From: Ruminococcaceae bacterium UBA1767
GTDB taxonomy: Bacteria > Bacillota > Clostridia > Oscillospirales > Acutalibacteraceae
Direction: 5' to 3'
Length of the DNA: 64,000 nucleotides
Assembly (NCBI GenBank): GCA_002315505.1
Contig: DCGX01000074.1
Location: forward strand, 1-64,000
Of this stretch, positions 1 to 6,963 are shown in pieces. The notes beneath the pieces were generated by a model. The model ran no database searches. It saw only the letters and a list, made by a program, of their open reading frames with translations, and had not been told where the DNA came from. Within the stretch, counting starts at the first letter, position 1, and each line of letters begins with the position of its first letter. The position numbers were made by a program, and so were the translations under genes.

Positions 1-1
1 T

Positions 2-25
2 TCAATCTTATTCTTCAATTCATAA
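2..25 (+). CDS. 3' end of a second RiPP precursor peptide gene (partial)
   Basis: Codons from base 2 read S-I-L-F-F-N-S-stop. The complete precursor gene at 3078-3356 ends T-I-L-F-F-N-S-stop, and the last 16 bases (TTCTTCAATTCATAAT, 11-26) are identical to 3342-3357. Agreement of sequence, frame and stop makes this the tail of a paralogous precursor whose body lies left of the window. It is followed by a hairpin terminator. Only seven codons are visible, so nothing can be said of the leader or core. Confidence 0.72.
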   Translation, partial: SILFFNS

Positions 26-34
26 TTAAATAAA

Positions 35-70
35 AATAACCCCATGAATTCGATTTCATGGGGTTATTAT
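35..70. terminator. Hairpin terminator between convergent genes
   Basis: A 13-bp perfect stem (ATAACCCCATGAA at 36-48 with TTCATGGGGTTAT at 55-67) closes a six-base loop. It is flanked by A/T-rich tracts on both sides, so it can end the precursor transcript (+) and the GH31 transcript (-). The GH31 stop codon lies directly beside it. Confidence 0.85.
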
Positions 71-2104
71 TTAATATTCAAAAATCATATTTTCTTTGTT
101 ACTATCTTTGAAAATGACAGTGATTTTTTTAGCTTTGCATTTTGCCGATGGTATGATTTTTATATCATCTCCGTTGAGAATAAATCTTATGCTCTCGCCG
201 TCATCGTCATACATGGTGTAATCATTTTCACCTTTGTATACGTAAACTATCAGCTCTGTAAAATCAGTGGAATTGTCTGATACCTCGGGAAGCATCGAAA
301 TTATCGAGCCTTCCTTTGCAAAAACAGGATAATTTTCAAGCGGACAACAGATTTCGTATTCTCCTTTTCTGTACTTCTTGCCTGTGAAAATATCTGTCCA
401 TATTCCGTCGGGAAGATAAAATCTTACATTCGGCTTTCCCAAAATCGTTTTCTGAGTAACGGGGGCAATAATTAATTGCTCACCGAAATAATATTGATTT
501 TTATATTTCTTGTTGAATGCAAGCTCGCTCTTATCATAGTAATACATAGGACTTATGAGCGGAATTCCGTCATTTGACGTATTAATATTTGCAGTGTAAA
601 GAAACGGAAGAAGTCTGTGACGTAACCGAAGATAACGGATTGCGATATTTTCAACATTCGGGAAATTCCACGGCTCTTTAGAAATAGAAGTATTGTTGGA
701 GTGTAATCTGTTTATCGGAGAGAAAACGCCGTACTGAAGCCATCTTAAATAAATTTCGTTATCACCGTTATTGAAAACGTGACCGCCTATATCGTGACTC
801 CACCAGGTGTAGCCGGCATTTGATGCGTTTGCCGTAAACCACGGCTGGAAGTCAAGACTTTTCCAACAGACAATGGTGTCACCCGAAAAACCGACAGGAT
901 ATCTGTGAGAGCCGATTCCTGCATAACGGGAAAGAATCATACCGTTCTTATTATTGCGGGTTATGTCGAGATAATGATAATGATTCAGTAACCACAAGGG
1001 GTCTAAACCGAGCATTTCTTTTGATTTTGTACCCTGTTGCCAATCAATCCACCAAAAGTCAACACCGTCTTTTTCGTATGGATGATGAAGAATGTCAAAG
1101 TATGAATCACGGAAAACTGTGTTTGTAAGATTGAATTTCACAGGCTCTTTAGCAGATGGATTTTGGTTATTCGCAATGCACATTTCATTGTATTGCTTTT
1201 CGAAATATCGTACTCCGTCGTGCGGGTGAAGATTCATTGTGATTGCAAGACCTCGATTTTTCAGATTATCAAGAAAAGCTCTGTAATCGGGGAAAAGACT
1301 TTTTTCAAAGGTATAGCCTGTCCAGCCTGCACCTTGGATTATTGTAGCTTTAACGTCCTTCGGGACATTTTTTACTATATGCCAGTCCATATCAATTGTA
1401 GCAACAGTAAACGGAATATTCTTTTTCTCAAAGTTATCCATGAGTGCGAGATATTCCTTATCACTGTACGCATAATATCGACTCCACCAGTTGCCGAGTG
1501 CATATTTCGGAAGAATCGGAGTCTTTCCGCAAAGAGAATAAAATTCCTTCAGACCACCGAGGAAATCATCACTGAAAGCAAAAATATATTTATCAACGTA
1601 ACCGTTTTCACGAATGGAAATACTGCCGTCTTCGTTAAACAGAAATGAGTTACTGTCATCAATTTCAGCCACACCGTTTGATGAAAATATACCCTTTCTC
1701 ATATGACCTAAGCAGAAGTGGTCGTTTTTTTCTTTTTTCGATTTCCAGCTTCCGAGCATACCGAAGGTTCCGTCTAATGTTCTTGCGGTTCCGCCTAAAT
1801 TTGTTTCATTTGAAGGCATAACCCATTTTTTGTTGATACCTGCTTCAACCTCAAGCGTTGACAGATTAACTCTGAACGAACCTTTCTCAGTGTGAAATAT
1901 AACAAAATTACGGTCTTTTTTCATTTTGACATTAACTGTCTGAAAATCACGGCAAACCGCCATTTGAGTTGCTTTGTCGCAAAATGATGCGTTTTTGCTT
2001 TTTTCAATTCGGAGTATTCTGTCTGTAATTATACTTATTCTGATATTGTCAAAAATGAAAATCTGATTTTCGTTTGCAGGTGCATTTTTCATCTCAAATC
2101 TCAT
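71..2104 (-). CDS. Glycoside hydrolase family 31 (alpha-glucosidase/alpha-xylosidase type)
   Basis: A 677-residue retaining alpha-glycosidase of family GH31. The N-terminal beta-sandwich is followed by the catalytic barrel. The nucleophile motif is DFWWIDWQQG (Asp near residue 353), and the downstream WWSHDIGGH motif near residue 437 is typical of the family. A C-terminal beta domain of DUF5110 type follows. There is no signal peptide, so it should act in the cytoplasm on imported oligosaccharides. The start is the internal ATG at 2104, preceded by GAGG; an upstream in-frame ATG would add 24 residues of low quality. Substrate (glucosides, xylosides or sulfoquinovose-type) cannot be told from the motifs alone. 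It is monocistronic and ends at a strong hairpin. It lies between the two precursor copies but is on the opposite strand and probably unrelated to them. Confidence 0.9.
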   Translation of the reverse strand: MRFEMKNAPANENQIFIFDNIRISIITDRILRIEKSKNASFCDKATQMAVCRDFQTVNVKMKKDRNFVIFHTEKGSFRVNLSTLEVEAGINKKWVMPSNETNLGGTARTLDGTFGMLGSWKSKKEKNDHFCLGHMRKGIFSSNGVAEIDDSNSFLFNEDGSISIRENGYVDKYIFAFSDDFLGGLKEFYSLCGKTPILPKYALGNWWSRYYAYSDKEYLALMDNFEKKNIPFTVATIDMDWHIVKNVPKDVKATIIQGAGWTGYTFEKSLFPDYRAFLDNLKNRGLAITMNLHPHDGVRYFEKQYNEMCIANNQNPSAKEPVKFNLTNTVFRDSYFDILHHPYEKDGVDFWWIDWQQGTKSKEMLGLDPLWLLNHYHYLDITRNNKNGMILSRYAGIGSHRYPVGFSGDTIVCWKSLDFQPWFTANASNAGYTWWSHDIGGHVFNNGDNEIYLRWLQYGVFSPINRLHSNNTSISKEPWNFPNVENIAIRYLRLRHRLLPFLYTANINTSNDGIPLISPMYYYDKSELAFNKKYKNQYYFGEQLIIAPVTQKTILGKPNVRFYLPDGIWTDIFTGKKYRKGEYEICCPLENYPVFAKEGSIISMLPEVSDNSTDFTELIVYVYKGENDYTMYDDDGESIRFILNGDDIKIIPSAKCKAKKITVIFKDSNKENMIFEY

Positions 2105-2271
2105 AGTAACAACCTCGCAATTTTTAGAATATTGAGTAACTAACGAAATTATACTATTATTTTTTTGTAATATCAATCATTAATTTCTGTTATCAGCGGA
2201 TGGAAATTTTATTTGAAATCGTAAAATAAGTCGGAGTAAAGGTGACAGATTATCTTTTTTATGAAAAAATA

Positions 2272-2300
2272 TTGTTTTTTTTAATGTAAAATGATATAAT
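2272..2300 (+). promoter_or_regulatory. Sigma-A promoter of the RiPP operon
   Basis: TTGTTT (2272-2277), 17-bp spacer, TATAAT (2295-2300), with an extended -10 TGA just upstream. Transcription would start near 2307, leaving a leader of about 58 nt before the S26-like gene. Confidence 0.65.
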
Positions 2301-2364
2301 CCACTAATAGAGGATAATTATTATCTTGCGTTAGAGTAAATAACTGTGATTCAGGTACAATATT

Positions 2365-2793
2365 ATGAAAGATAATTTTGTTGAAATGGAGTTTCTTCTT
2401 GACGTTATGAGGGACAGCGGAGCAATCAGCTTGCCTGTACAGGGTAAAAGTATGCGACCTTTTCTCAAGGAGGGCAGAGATTCCGTAGTTTTAATTGTCC
2501 CCAACGGCGATTATAAAAAGGGCGACATTGTAGTGTATAAAAGGAAAAATTCCTATGTTATGCACCGAATAGTTTCCGTTGGTCAGAATACAGTTTCAAT
2601 TATGGGAGATAACGAAATTAACCCGGATAACGGTGTTGATAAGAATAATATTGTTGCTGTTGTTAAAGAAATCCGACGTAACGGAAAAGTCATCTCAAAC
2701 AGAGATTTTGAATGGAAATTTTACTCGGATGTTTATATTAATCCGATAATAAGAAAAATGATTTTGTCATTTCACAAAATCAGAAAGGTTTAA
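2365..2793 (+). CDS. Soluble S26/S24-like peptidase of the RiPP operon
   Basis: A 142-residue protein with the signal-peptidase/LexA-like fold signature: GKSMRP (candidate catalytic Ser29), then KKGDIVVY and YVMHRIV (His67), then GDNEINPDNG. The 38-residue Ser-to-His spacing and a His where bacterial signal peptidases carry Lys match the SipW/ER-type Ser-His arrangement. No transmembrane segment precedes the Ser, unlike true signal peptidases, so the protein is probably cytosolic. It is the first gene of the operon, 2 bp before the PqqD gene. Its likely job is leader removal from the precursor peptide, or a non-proteolytic role in maturation; this is inference from context. The ribosome site is weak (AGG about 11 bp upstream). 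Confidence 0.75.
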   Translation: MKDNFVEMEFLLDVMRDSGAISLPVQGKSMRPFLKEGRDSVVLIVPNGDYKKGDIVVYKRKNSYVMHRIVSVGQNTVSIMGDNEINPDNGVDKNNIVAVVKEIRRNGKVISNRDFEWKFYSDVYINPIIRKMILSFHKIRKV

Positions 2794-2795
2794 CT

Positions 2796-3062
2796 ATGAA
2801 GATTAAAGGCCAGTATGTTATCAGAAAAATAGCCGGAGAAACTGTTGCAGTTCCTGTTGACAGCAACAATCTTGATGCAAATATATTGGTTATGCTCAAT
2901 GAAACAGGTGCAATCCTTTGGAATTTTCTTTATAAAGGTGCTGAGGAAAGCGAGATTGTTTCGTCTTTTTGCGATGAATATGAAATAGACGAAGCTACTG
3001 TAAAAAAAGATTTGTATGAGTTTGTTGCTTACATTAAATCTAAGGGTATATTAGTTGAATAA
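2796..3062 (+). CDS. PqqD-family peptide chaperone (RiPP recognition element)
   Basis: An 88-residue stand-alone PqqD-like protein. The hallmark LNETGAILW segment (about residues 34-42) is followed by helical stretches ending in ...YIKSKGILVE, as expected for the winged-helix RiPP recognition element. Family knowledge: such proteins bind the leader of the precursor and deliver it to the modifying enzyme. It sits 2 bp after the S26-like gene and 15 bp before the precursor. The radical SAM protein downstream has no obvious N-terminal recognition domain, which fits a discrete PqqD partner. AAAGG precedes the ATG. Confidence 0.9.
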   Translation: MKIKGQYVIRKIAGETVAVPVDSNNLDANILVMLNETGAILWNFLYKGAEESEIVSSFCDEYEIDEATVKKDLYEFVAYIKSKGILVE

Positions 3063-3077
3063 CAGAGGTTGTTTTTT

Positions 3078-3356
3078 ATGAATAAAGATTATATTAAGCC
3101 GTCCGCAATGATACAGGACCTGAACGTAAACGGATTTACGGCAGGAGCCTGCTCCGAGGCGGGCGGAACAATAGTTGATTCAACAGAAACAAGCTGCACA
3201 TATACAGACCCGACATCGTATATGACATACTTCTCATCAAACTGTGATGACGGAACAGAGTGGAGCGTAAATATCGTTAACCCGAATCCATCATCACCAT
3301 TCGCTCAGCTCTGCTACCACAGACCGATGGATACTATCCTTTTCTTCAATTCATAA
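3078..3356 (+). CDS. Candidate RiPP precursor peptide, four Cys, C-terminal ILFFNS
   Basis: A 92-residue peptide starting at the ATG at 3078, nine bases after AGAGG; an in-frame TTG three codons upstream is less likely. The N-terminal part (YIKPSAMIQDLNVNGF) resembles short KPxxxxxxLxxN leaders seen with PqqD/radical SAM loci. Cys residues are at 25, 40, 56 and 79. An Ala-Gly-Gly stands at 28-30 and an A-G-A-C stretch at 22-25; either could mark a cleavage point, which is speculative. The C-terminal half is rich in Asn, Ser and Pro and ends ILFFNS. The same ending occurs at the left edge of the window, so the C-terminus is probably functional. The stop is one base before the kinase-like gene. 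No similarity to a named RiPP is recognised. Confidence 0.78.
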   Translation: MNKDYIKPSAMIQDLNVNGFTAGACSEAGGTIVDSTETSCTYTDPTSYMTYFSSNCDDGTEWSVNIVNPNPSSPFAQLCYHRPMDTILFFNS

Positions 3357-3357
3357 T

Positions 3358-4224
3358 ATGGATTATTGTTATATAATCGGAGGCATAGGCTTCGAATTTG
3401 ATATAAAAAAATATTTAGTCGAATATTCACCATATGATGTTTTTCACGTTGATTGTAATGCGTTTACAATCGATGAAAAGCATCGTTTCTATTTTTCAAA
3501 GGATAACTACACGTTGCCGACGGACAGCAGACTTATTTCGTTAAGTCCGAGTGTTGATGTGTACGAAACTAACAGCGAGTATATTCATGTTAATAAGCGA
3601 TTTGACGAGATTGAATATACATGTACGGTTGTTTCGCCGAAGAATAAACCCGGTGGAACATTTTACTTCAGCACAGGTGATTTTGATAAGCTGAAGGTTA
3701 CAACTGAGCTTTTCAGAAGCTGTGATTTTTTAACATCGTTGCTGTTTTATAATGCGATTATTTTGCATTGCTCATTTATAATTTGTGATGGGAAGGCAAT
3801 ACTCTTTTCAGCTCCGTCAGAGGGCGGAAAGTCTACTCAGGCATCACTGTGGGAAAAGTATCAGAATGCTGAAATAATCAACGGTGACCGTGCGGTAATT
3901 AAAAAAGAATCGGATGGATGGTATGTATATTCTCTTCCGTTTTGCGGCTCATCTGCGATATGTAAAAATAAAAGTGCAAAGCTGAAAGCTATTGCTTTTG
4001 TAAATAAATCTGATATAAATTCAGTTGAAAAGCTGAATAACGGACAAAAGCTGTCTATGATTATGCAACAGATTAATTTTGAAAATAAAAAGCAGGATAA
4101 TTTTGAAAAGGTAATGAATCTGGTTGATGACTTAATCAGCACACAGAAAATAATAAAATTGAACTGTAAAATTGATAAGGAAGCAACTGAAGTTTTGAGA
4201 AAGGAGCTTGATTCGGATGGATAA
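3358..4224 (+). CDS. HPr-kinase-like P-loop protein of the RiPP operon
   Basis: A 288-residue protein whose C-terminal half resembles the catalytic domain of HPr kinase. The P-loop is SAPSEGGKST (about residues 151-160), followed by NGDRAVI (near 178) and SLPFCGSS. HPr kinase/phosphorylases have an extra N-terminal domain; here the first 120 residues are divergent. Family knowledge: homologues in lasso-peptide clusters (ThcoK/PadeK type) phosphorylate the C-terminal Ser of the precursor. The precursor encoded one base upstream ends in Ser, so the same activity is a natural hypothesis. No ribosome site precedes its ATG, so translation is probably coupled to the precursor. It overlaps the radical SAM gene by 8 bp. 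Confidence 0.8.
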   Translation: MDYCYIIGGIGFEFDIKKYLVEYSPYDVFHVDCNAFTIDEKHRFYFSKDNYTLPTDSRLISLSPSVDVYETNSEYIHVNKRFDEIEYTCTVVSPKNKPGGTFYFSTGDFDKLKVTTELFRSCDFLTSLLFYNAIILHCSFIICDGKAILFSAPSEGGKSTQASLWEKYQNAEIINGDRAVIKKESDGWYVYSLPFCGSSAICKNKSAKLKAIAFVNKSDINSVEKLNNGQKLSMIMQQINFENKKQDNFEKVMNLVDDLISTQKIIKLNCKIDKEATEVLRKELDSDG

Positions 4225-5302
4225 TGCGTTCAATCCCGATTTGTCGAAATATTTGTACGACAGAGCAGGTGCAATGAGCATTCCGCTTGGCGGAACATTT
4301 GAGCTAACTCCTGTTTGTAATATGAATTGCAGAATGTGTTATATTCGCATGAGCGAGGAACAGATGAAACAAAAAGGACAGCTCCGCACGATGGAACAGT
4401 GGCTGAGTCTTGCAAAGCAAGCCAAGGAAATGGGAATGCTGTTCTTGCTTATCACGGGCGGTGAACCGTTAATTTATCCTCAATTCAGAGAATTGTTCAC
4501 GGCTCTTAAGAAGCTCGGATTGTTCGTTTCGATTAACACAAATGCAACTATGATTGATGAAGAACTGGTGGAATTTTTTAAGAATAATCCACCATACAGA
4601 ATTAATATCACACTTTACGGCGGTTCTGACGAAACCTATAAACGGCTTTGTAGATACGAGAACGGTTACAATAAGGTTATTAATGCGATAAGAATGCTTA
4701 AGCAGGCTAATCTTTCTGTGAAAATTAACGGTAGTATCACATCCGAAAACGTCACAGACGCAGAGGAAATAATGGGAATGGCCAAGGATTTTTCCACGGC
4801 GTGCTCACTTGGATGCTATATGTTCCCTCCGACAAGACGTGACGACAAATCAACCTGCAGATTCACTCCCGAGGAAGCTGGAAAATGTCAGGCTATGGTT
4901 GATAAAATGCGACTTGAGCCGAAGGATTTTCAGGACAGTGTCAGCAAAATCAAGGCTGTTGACAGCGGAGAGCTTACGATGGATATTCCGAGCATTTACA
5001 GATGCCGTGCGGGAAGAAGCAGTTTCTGGATAACGTGGGACGGAAAAATGAATGCCTGCGGAATGATGGAAGGCTTTAACCTTGATCCGTTTGAAAACGG
5101 ATTCGAAAAGTGCTGGAAAGAAATTAATGAAGCAATCAAAATTGCGACGGCACTTAAAGAATGTGAGGGCTGTAAGGACAGAGCCATTTGCAAGGTGTGT
5201 CCTGCAATAGCTTGTGCAGAAACGGGAAGCGTCAACGGCAGACCCGATTATTTATGCGAAATGGTTAAAACGTGGAAAAAAGAAATGCTGAAGGACGAGT
5301 AA
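4217..5302 (+). CDS. Radical SAM/SPASM peptide-modifying enzyme
   Basis: A 361-residue radical SAM protein. The [4Fe-4S] cluster motif CNMNCRMC places Cys at 34, 38 and 41, and ITGGEPL follows as the SAM-binding motif. The C-terminal quarter holds a SPASM-type Cys set (YRCRAG, NACGMM, CEGCKDRAICKVCPAIAC, YLCEM) for auxiliary clusters. Such enzymes install thioether, carbon-carbon or epimerised linkages in RiPP precursors; the four-Cys precursor upstream makes thioethers possible but not proven. The ATG at 4217 is preceded by AAGGAG at a spacing of 10 and lies within the end of the kinase-like gene. The serine hydrolase follows after 15 bp. Confidence 0.92.
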   Translation: MDNAFNPDLSKYLYDRAGAMSIPLGGTFELTPVCNMNCRMCYIRMSEEQMKQKGQLRTMEQWLSLAKQAKEMGMLFLLITGGEPLIYPQFRELFTALKKLGLFVSINTNATMIDEELVEFFKNNPPYRINITLYGGSDETYKRLCRYENGYNKVINAIRMLKQANLSVKINGSITSENVTDAEEIMGMAKDFSTACSLGCYMFPPTRRDDKSTCRFTPEEAGKCQAMVDKMRLEPKDFQDSVSKIKAVDSGELTMDIPSIYRCRAGRSSFWITWDGKMNACGMMEGFNLDPFENGFEKCWKEINEAIKIATALKECEGCKDRAICKVCPAIACAETGSVNGRPDYLCEMVKTWKKEMLKDE

Positions 5303-5317
5303 TAACAGGAGCTGCTT

Positions 5318-6835
5318 ATGACTATTGAAACTAACGGACTATCGTCTGCAAAAATATTGGATTTTTACAAAGGCTGTGACTTCTACAAAATCAGCAATCA
5401 CGCCTTGATGATTACAAAAGACGGACGGAAGTTGTTTGAACATTACATATATCCGTTCTCTGCAAAAATGCCGCATACTTTGTTTTCGGTTACAAAGTCA
5501 TTGGTTTCAACGGCGGTGGGATTTGCAATCGACGAAGGTCTGATTTCGCTTGATACGAAAATTTTTCAATACTTTACAGATTATGCTCAAAGTAAGGGAA
5601 CTGAAAAAATAACCGTCAGAGATTTGCTTACTATGCACAGCGGAAAGAAATTCAGTTTTCTGCAGGATATGACAGGGGACTACGTTGAAATTTTTATGAA
5701 ATCGGGATTCAGAAAAGAAAACGGATTTCTGTACAGCAACAACGACGTTCATATTTTGTCAGCAATGCTTCAGAGAATTACAAAAATTCCGGTTGTTGAC
5801 TATCTTATGCCGAGGCTTTTTACTCCGCTCGGAATTGATAAACCCGAATGGGAAACTGATTGCAATGGAGTCTGTGTCGGCGGAACAGGCGCATATCTTA
5901 CGCTCGGAAGTCTTGTTAAGATAATGCAGTGCTACCTTGACGGCGGAAAATATGAAGGAAAGCAGATAATACCCGAATTCTGGACAAAAGAAGCAACACA
6001 AAAGCATATCGAGCTTGATGCAAAGAAGCCATCCGAAAACGGATACGGATATCTCTTCTGGACTTACAGGGATTTCTTCTGTATGAACGGACTTTATGGA
6101 CAGATAATTGCAGGTTATCCTAAGCTCAATGTTGTTATCGCATATATGGATTGTGCCATTAGCGATGTGCCGTTGTTCAAGCTCACGAGGGAGCATTTGC
6201 TTAAGGCCTTTGTTGAGAAGGACAATGAACATGATAATAAACTGCTCGAGGAATATCTGACGGCAAAGGATGAAAAAGTAATCGAGAAATCCGAGCGTGG
6301 AATTGTTCCGAATGGCGAATTTAAAATTTCTGCATTTTCAAAAATAACAGCACAATTATTTTTCCCTGCTTTGCTGATACCGAGAAGCATCACATCAAGT
6401 ATGGCAAAAAGACCGAAGACATCCTTTGACCGTTTTTCATTTTCACAAGCTGACGATGAAATTACTGTAAAATGGTATGAGGAAGAAGATGCGGTTGTTG
6501 TAAAATGCGGACTCGACGGTACACCTCGTTTGTCGGAATGTACTATAAAAGGCTACAAATATATTCTTTGGTCTTACGGCTGGTGGGACGGAAAAACATT
6601 GAATATTAAATTAAGACCGATTAATACTCTTTCGTCACTTGAAATGGAATTTAATTTTAAAGATAACGGCTTTGGACTGAGAATAGATGAAACTCCGAAT
6701 TTTGAGGACTTTATTTTGAACAATCTGAATCAGGTTGAAATTCTTGCGAAGAATAATTTCCTGAAATCAGCTGCTGCAGGTATTATGAAATTTTTGCTTA
6801 AGACTTTGAAGATGGAAATAAAATTCAAAAAATAA
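5318..6835 (+). CDS. Serine hydrolase, beta-lactamase/PBP4* fold, with extra C-terminal domain
   Basis: A 505-residue protein. The first ~300 residues match the class C beta-lactamase family: SVTK with Ser57 and Lys60 as the catalytic pair, and a Tyr-Ser-Asn motif (LYSNND) near residue 138. Residues ~330-505 form an additional beta-rich domain. No signal peptide is visible, which argues against a cell-wall or antibiotic-resistance role. It is the last gene of the operon, 15 bp after the radical SAM gene with a good CAGGAG site, and a hairpin terminator follows. Members of this family act as peptidases, esterases or amidases, so it could process or detoxify the mature peptide (inference). Confidence 0.85.
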   Translation: MTIETNGLSSAKILDFYKGCDFYKISNHALMITKDGRKLFEHYIYPFSAKMPHTLFSVTKSLVSTAVGFAIDEGLISLDTKIFQYFTDYAQSKGTEKITVRDLLTMHSGKKFSFLQDMTGDYVEIFMKSGFRKENGFLYSNNDVHILSAMLQRITKIPVVDYLMPRLFTPLGIDKPEWETDCNGVCVGGTGAYLTLGSLVKIMQCYLDGGKYEGKQIIPEFWTKEATQKHIELDAKKPSENGYGYLFWTYRDFFCMNGLYGQIIAGYPKLNVVIAYMDCAISDVPLFKLTREHLLKAFVEKDNEHDNKLLEEYLTAKDEKVIEKSERGIVPNGEFKISAFSKITAQLFFPALLIPRSITSSMAKRPKTSFDRFSFSQADDEITVKWYEEEDAVVVKCGLDGTPRLSECTIKGYKYILWSYGWWDGKTLNIKLRPINTLSSLEMEFNFKDNGFGLRIDETPNFEDFILNNLNQVEILAKNNFLKSAAAGIMKFLLKTLKMEIKFKK

Positions 6836-6840
6836 ATACT

Positions 6841-6880
6841 GCTCCTTGTTTTTTAAAAAAATACAAGGAGCATTTTACTT
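6841..6880 (+). terminator. Terminator of the RiPP operon
   Basis: GCTCCTTGT (6841-6849) pairs with ACAAGGAGC (6863-6871) around an A/T-rich loop, followed by ATTTTACTTTT. It separates the peptide operon from the NRPS gene. Confidence 0.8.
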
Positions 6881-6904
6881 TTATGAAATTGTAATTTGAT
6901 ATTA

Positions 6905-6933
6905 TTTACAAATTACATAAAATATGGTATATT
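6905..6933 (+). promoter_or_regulatory. Promoter of the NRPS transcription unit
   Basis: TTTACA (6905-6910), 17-bp spacer, TATATT (6928-6933) with extended -10 TGG. The short leader runs to the GGAGG at 6954-6958. Confidence 0.55.
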
Positions 6934-6963
6934 AAAATCGGAAAGAAGTGTATGGAGGTATAT

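Noticed and set aside
1163..1648. 161-codon open frame on + opposite the GH31 gene.
   Set aside because: Antisense shadow of a clearly conserved glycosidase, with no ribosome site or recognisable motif.
3069..3077. TTG at 3069 as the start of the precursor gene.
   Set aside because: It overlaps the AGAGG ribosome site; the ATG at 3078 has proper spacing.
5318..6835. Serine hydrolase read as an antibiotic-resistance beta-lactamase.
   Set aside because: No signal peptide, an extra C-terminal domain and a RiPP-operon position point to a peptidase or esterase of the same fold.
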